NCBI RefSeq assembly: GCF_947491715.1
Contig: NZ_CANLKR010000025.1
Location: forward strand, 1 to 64,000
Direction of reading: 5' to 3'
Source of the DNA: an uncultured Shewanella sp.
GTDB lineage: Bacteria > Pseudomonadota > Gammaproteobacteria > Enterobacterales > Shewanellaceae
DNA: 64,000 bases
Made by a program: the position numbers and the translations under genes. Shown here one piece after another: positions 61,011 to 64,000 of this stretch (the stretch's first letter is position 1; the number at the start of each line of letters is the position of its first letter). The notes below the pieces were generated by a model that was not told the origin of the DNA, did no database searches, and saw only the letters and a program-made list of their open reading frames with translations.

Positions 61011-64000
61011 ATGAGAATAATAAAGAGTAATGAACATGCCATCCTTCTTGTTCCCTTTGAGTTGAATGGCAAACCGCACTTTTCGATAAGTATGATTTTA
61101 GGCTTTGATTTACTGAACCCAAGCCAACCAATTGGTGAACAAGCACTATGGCCGATTGTAACTGAAAGTTTAAAGGGTGAGATCTTCGACGCAGGTTTAC
61201 CTAAAGTGCAAGCAGAGTGGTTATTATCAGGGCATGCCTTTAGTGGTGAAATGCCAAGGAAAGTCGTCAGAGTTTCAGCATCTCTTGCGGGTAAAGAGAA
61301 GCAATTAGATGTGTATGGGGACAGACATTGGGTACGCATTAAAGATAAATTGATCCCAAGTGATGCAAAGCCTTTTACCCAAAAAGCATTGACTTGGGAA
61401 GCAACATGGGGAGGAGAAAAGGTTGTTGAAAATCCAGTAGGGCAAGGAATAAGAGTTGAGAACGCACCTCTAGCCAATGTTTTTTATGCTGATAAGAATA
61501 CACAGTCGTTATCGGATGAGCATATTCAGCAGCCTGTATCTTTTTTACCTTTAGCCATCGATCATCCTGTACGTGCAGCATGTATGGGAACGTATAATGA
61601 CACTTGGTTTCGTCAGCAGTGGCCTGCTTTTCCAAATGATTTTAATTGGTTGTTCTTTAATCAGTCTTCGCAAGATCAGCGTGTTGATGCTGATTTTGTT
61701 GGCGGGGAAGATTACCGCTTAATTAACCTTCATCCTAAATTTGAAACCATAACGGGTATGTTGCCTTGTTATCAGCCCCGAGCCTTTATCCGTCATGAAC
61801 TTGAAGTTAACCAATATGCTGTTTCTGAAGTAAAACTACAAAGTGATACGGTTTGGTTTTTTCCTGAAAAACAATTAGGGGTGATGATATTTAGAGGGGC
61901 GATTGCGGTAAAAGATGCTGAAGCGTTAGATGTTAAGGATGTGCTTCTTGTGTCTGAAGAATACCAAAGTGAGCCCAAAACATTAGCTCATTATGCCAAT
62001 TATATTGCTAATTATAAATTATCTAAGGCCATGGAACCTGAAGGAGTGAAAGCGGCTAAAGAAAAATTTGCAGAAGCAAAAATTTTATTGAAAGATGGAA
62101 AAAAAACCTTAAAAGATACGCCCAGTTATATAGATTTTAAGGTGGCGCAATCGAAAGGGGAAATACCGACACCCAAAACGTCTATTGAGAATTTAATCGC
62201 CCAAACACCAAAGCGTCTCGATGCCAGCATGCAGCAACTTATCGATATGAAGGCAAAATTGGCCACAATGCCTGTTCCGCCTGAGGCGCTGGCTAGCATT
62301 GATAAAGGGATCACAAAGTTTGCTTCCATGAAATATCAAATGCCAGCAATGGGTGCGAAAGTTAAAGAGGTGCAAAGTGAAGCGGTCAAGGGGTTAAAGT
62401 CAATTAAATTGCCCAAACCAACCACCCCGGATTCAGCCTTAAAGCTGGCTAAAGCCGAAAAAGATATAGCGGCGAGTATTGCTAAAATTGAGTCTCCATT
62501 AGCTGATAATCCTTGGCATGATGAAGCCAGCCAATTGATTGCGTTAGCGATTGAGGGGATGAAGCCTAAAGCAAAAATATTAACCTCTGCAGGATTACGT
62601 ATGCTCAATAGCCAAAAGCTTATGCTGGGTTATTTAGCGTCACCGATTTTATATCGCAGTGAACAATGGGGACTGGGATCTGGAAAAGTGCTAACTGTGC
62701 CTGCGGGTTGGTTAATCCCAGAATATCAAGAGGGTGAATTTAGTGCATTAATGAGTCGGCCCAGTTTATTTGATGCAGAGAACAGTGTTTGGGTTGATGG
62801 CAGTGTTCCCCATGGTTGGCATAGTGAGATTGTCCCAGGTCATCCAGTGATCCTTTGTCAAGATAGGGCGATGGGGTGGCTCTTGGCGCAAGATTTACAC
62901 ATAATGGCGAATGTGATTGAAATGCCCAATGTGGGGGATACGCTACCTGATGAGGCACAAGCAGCCATTGATGAATGTCATGTATTGTTCTTATATAGAG
63001 AAGGGATAGAAGACACCGGCCCTTGGTTAGAGGCTTTTCCTGATATTACCGTGATTGGATTGAAAGATGATATTTCGATACAAGATGCTTATCGAAAATC
63101 AATTGATTTATTACCTTGGTTTAGCGAGTTATTACCGGTTGATAATGAAATGGCAGCATTGATCGAATCAACGAATAAACAGCAAGAAAAACCCCCTTTA
63201 CCTAAAGTGGATATTAAAGCGTTATATGCTTTTCAAAAAGATAAATTATCTGCTGAAATGGGCATACCAGCAGGGATGACACCTGAACAAATGGTGTTAT
63301 CACAATTTGAAAAGGCGAAATCTCATTTTGACAATGTTCCGAATGCTGCAACGCGTGAAAAAGTATTGAATGCATTAAGTAATGTTAAAGCACCGGCTCC
63401 GAGCGGTTTGTCTCTCGCTGCTGAAGTCAAAAAGATGGGCAGTGATGCGCAAAAAGCGATTGCGACAGGGAGTCAAAATATTAACGATAAAGCGGCATTG
63501 GATAAACTTAAAGCCGCAGGTAAAACCTTTGCTGGTGTCACGGACAAATTGTCAGCTTTAGCGGAAGAGGCCGAGCCTAGATTAGCTGCATTAAAACAGC
63601 AAAATAGGGAAAACAAACGTTTTGAAAAACTGACTAGAGAGCAAGTTATAGATTATCATTCTCAAGGTTTGTCTCTGATGGAAAAGGATTTGTCGAATGT
63701 AGATCTGTCTATGCTTGATTTATCGGGTGCTGATTTTTCTCGTTCAATATTAAATGAAGCTAATTTTACGCAATCGAATCTCGAACACACTCAGTTTGCT
63801 AATGTGATTGCAAGTAAATCCATTTTTGATAAAGTGAATGCGCAAGGGGCGTCATTCGAAAAAGCCCTATTAGGTGAAAGTCAATTTAAAGAAGCGCAAT
63901 TATCGAATGCCAATTTGAAAAAGGCGATGGTGAAAGAGGCTGATTTTAGTGATGCATGCATTCAACATGCAAATTTAGAGAACATTATGGCGGTGAAAGC
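61011..64000 (+). CDS. DUF2169-pentapeptide-repeat protein, copy 2 (runs off the window)
   Basis: The frame is open for about 996 codons and is cut by the window end. The DUF2169 domain begins MRIIKSNEHAILLVPFELNG and carries SISMILGFDLLNPSQ, WLLSGHAFSGEMPRK and ALTWEATWGGE. The order matches copy 1: a coiled-coil-like region about 345-500, then VPAGWLIPEYQEG, then low-complexity Ala/Lys helices, with pentapeptide repeats from about residue 890 (DLSNVDLSMLDLSGADF). Only weak AAGG spacing precedes the ATG. By analogy another pentapeptide gene probably follows. Confidence 0.87.
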   Translation, partial: MRIIKSNEHAILLVPFELNGKPHFSISMILGFDLLNPSQPIGEQALWPIVTESLKGEIFDAGLPKVQAEWLLSGHAFSGEMPRKVVRVSASLAGKEKQLDVYGDRHWVRIKDKLIPSDAKPFTQKALTWEATWGGEKVVENPVGQGIRVENAPLANVFYADKNTQSLSDEHIQQPVSFLPLAIDHPVRAACMGTYNDTWFRQQWPAFPNDFNWLFFNQSSQDQRVDADFVGGEDYRLINLHPKFETITGMLPCYQPRAFIRHELEVNQYAVSEVKLQSDTVWFFPEKQLGVMIFRGAIAVKDAEALDVKDVLLVSEEYQSEPKTLAHYANYIANYKLSKAMEPEGVKAAKEKFAEAKILLKDGKKTLKDTPSYIDFKVAQSKGEIPTPKTSIENLIAQTPKRLDASMQQLIDMKAKLATMPVPPEALASIDKGITKFASMKYQMPAMGAKVKEVQSEAVKGLKSIKLPKPTTPDSALKLAKAEKDIAASIAKIESPLADNPWHDEASQLIALAIEGMKPKAKILTSAGLRMLNSQKLMLGYLASPILYRSEQWGLGSGKVLTVPAGWLIPEYQEGEFSALMSRPSLFDAENSVWVDGSVPHGWHSEIVPGHPVILCQDRAMGWLLAQDLHIMANVIEMPNVGDTLPDEAQAAIDECHVLFLYREGIEDTGPWLEAFPDITVIGLKDDISIQDAYRKSIDLLPWFSELLPVDNEMAALIESTNKQQEKPPLPKVDIKALYAFQKDKLSAEMGIPAGMTPEQMVLSQFEKAKSHFDNVPNAATREKVLNALSNVKAPAPSGLSLAAEVKKMGSDAQKAIATGSQNINDKAALDKLKAAGKTFAGVTDKLSALAEEAEPRLAALKQQNRENKRFEKLTREQVIDYHSQGLSLMEKDLSNVDLSMLDLSGADFSRSILNEANFTQSNLEHTQFANVIASKSIFDKVNAQGASFEKALLGESQFKEAQLSNANLKKAMVKEADFSDACIQHANLENIMAVK

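Noticed and set aside
60800..61477. 225-codon minus-strand frame
   Set aside because: Antisense to the clear DUF2169 copy-2 coding sequence, which starts at 61011 and matches copy 1.
49781..64000. Canonical type VI secretion cluster
   Set aside because: No Hcp, VgrG, PAAR, TssB/C sheath, TssK or ClpV-like gene is present in the window; only the DUF2169/pentapeptide association points that way.

Overview
This window looks like chromosomal DNA from a marine gammaproteobacterium of the Shewanella type (Alteromonadales). The clues are the gene content (an ExeM/NucH-type extracellular nuclease, a Tlh-type GDSL lipase, a ydbH-ynbE-ydbL operon, tusDCB-tusE next to yccA and a pseudouridine synthase, and a cyoABCDE oxidase) and the AT-rich composition. 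No 16S gene is present, so the genus is inference.

Layout. Positions 1-9,900 open with a tandem 61-bp repeat that runs into a membrane protein gene. Then come an MDR-family oxidoreductase, a lone HlyD/EmrA-like membrane-fusion protein, a TerC protein, a guanine deaminase with an apparent signal peptide, an MFS carrier, a small Cys-containing secreted protein, a Tlh-like lipase and a DUF2919 protein. Positions 9,900-15,000 hold the envelope operon ydbH-ynbE-ydbL and a YeaD-type mutarotase. Positions 15,000-19,050 hold an unrecognised 1050-residue secreted protein between two copies of a ~65-bp direct repeat, which looks like an insertion between yeaD and an acyl-CoA dehydrogenase gene. Positions 19,000-29,300 carry that dehydrogenase, a DUF938 methyltransferase, two small conserved proteins, a proteinase-K-like secreted subtilase, the ExeM-like nuclease, an unknown exported protein, and a candidate small RNA or leader with its own promoter and terminator. 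Positions 29,300-37,000 hold cyoABCDE, then tusDCB-tusE (tRNA 2-thiolation relay), an RluE-like synthase and yccA on the other strand. Positions 37,000-48,900 hold punR/punC, tRNA-Ser(TGA) followed by four decaying copies of its own 3' half, TetR, a nitroreductase, a lipoprotein amidohydrolase, AEC and LysE exporters, a LysR, a secreted protein gene broken by a 7-bp tandem repeat, and a macro-domain protein.

Positions 49,700-64,000 are the most unusual part: a multi-copy locus of two very large DUF2169-pentapeptide-repeat proteins (the second runs off the window), a separate pentapeptide-repeat protein, a decayed fragment of a third DUF2169 gene, and six ~220-residue paralogues. Each paralogue has a short Gly-spaced beta-like N-terminal half and a long heptad-like C-terminal half. 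DUF2169 and pentapeptide proteins recur in type VI secretion (T6SS) neighbourhoods, but no canonical T6SS structural gene is visible here. The locus is therefore either an orphan or accessory T6SS module or a different surface/export system. I do not recognise the ~220-residue family.

All calls were made by reading the sequence. Family names rest on recognised motifs and not on database searches. Identity figures are counted by eye.
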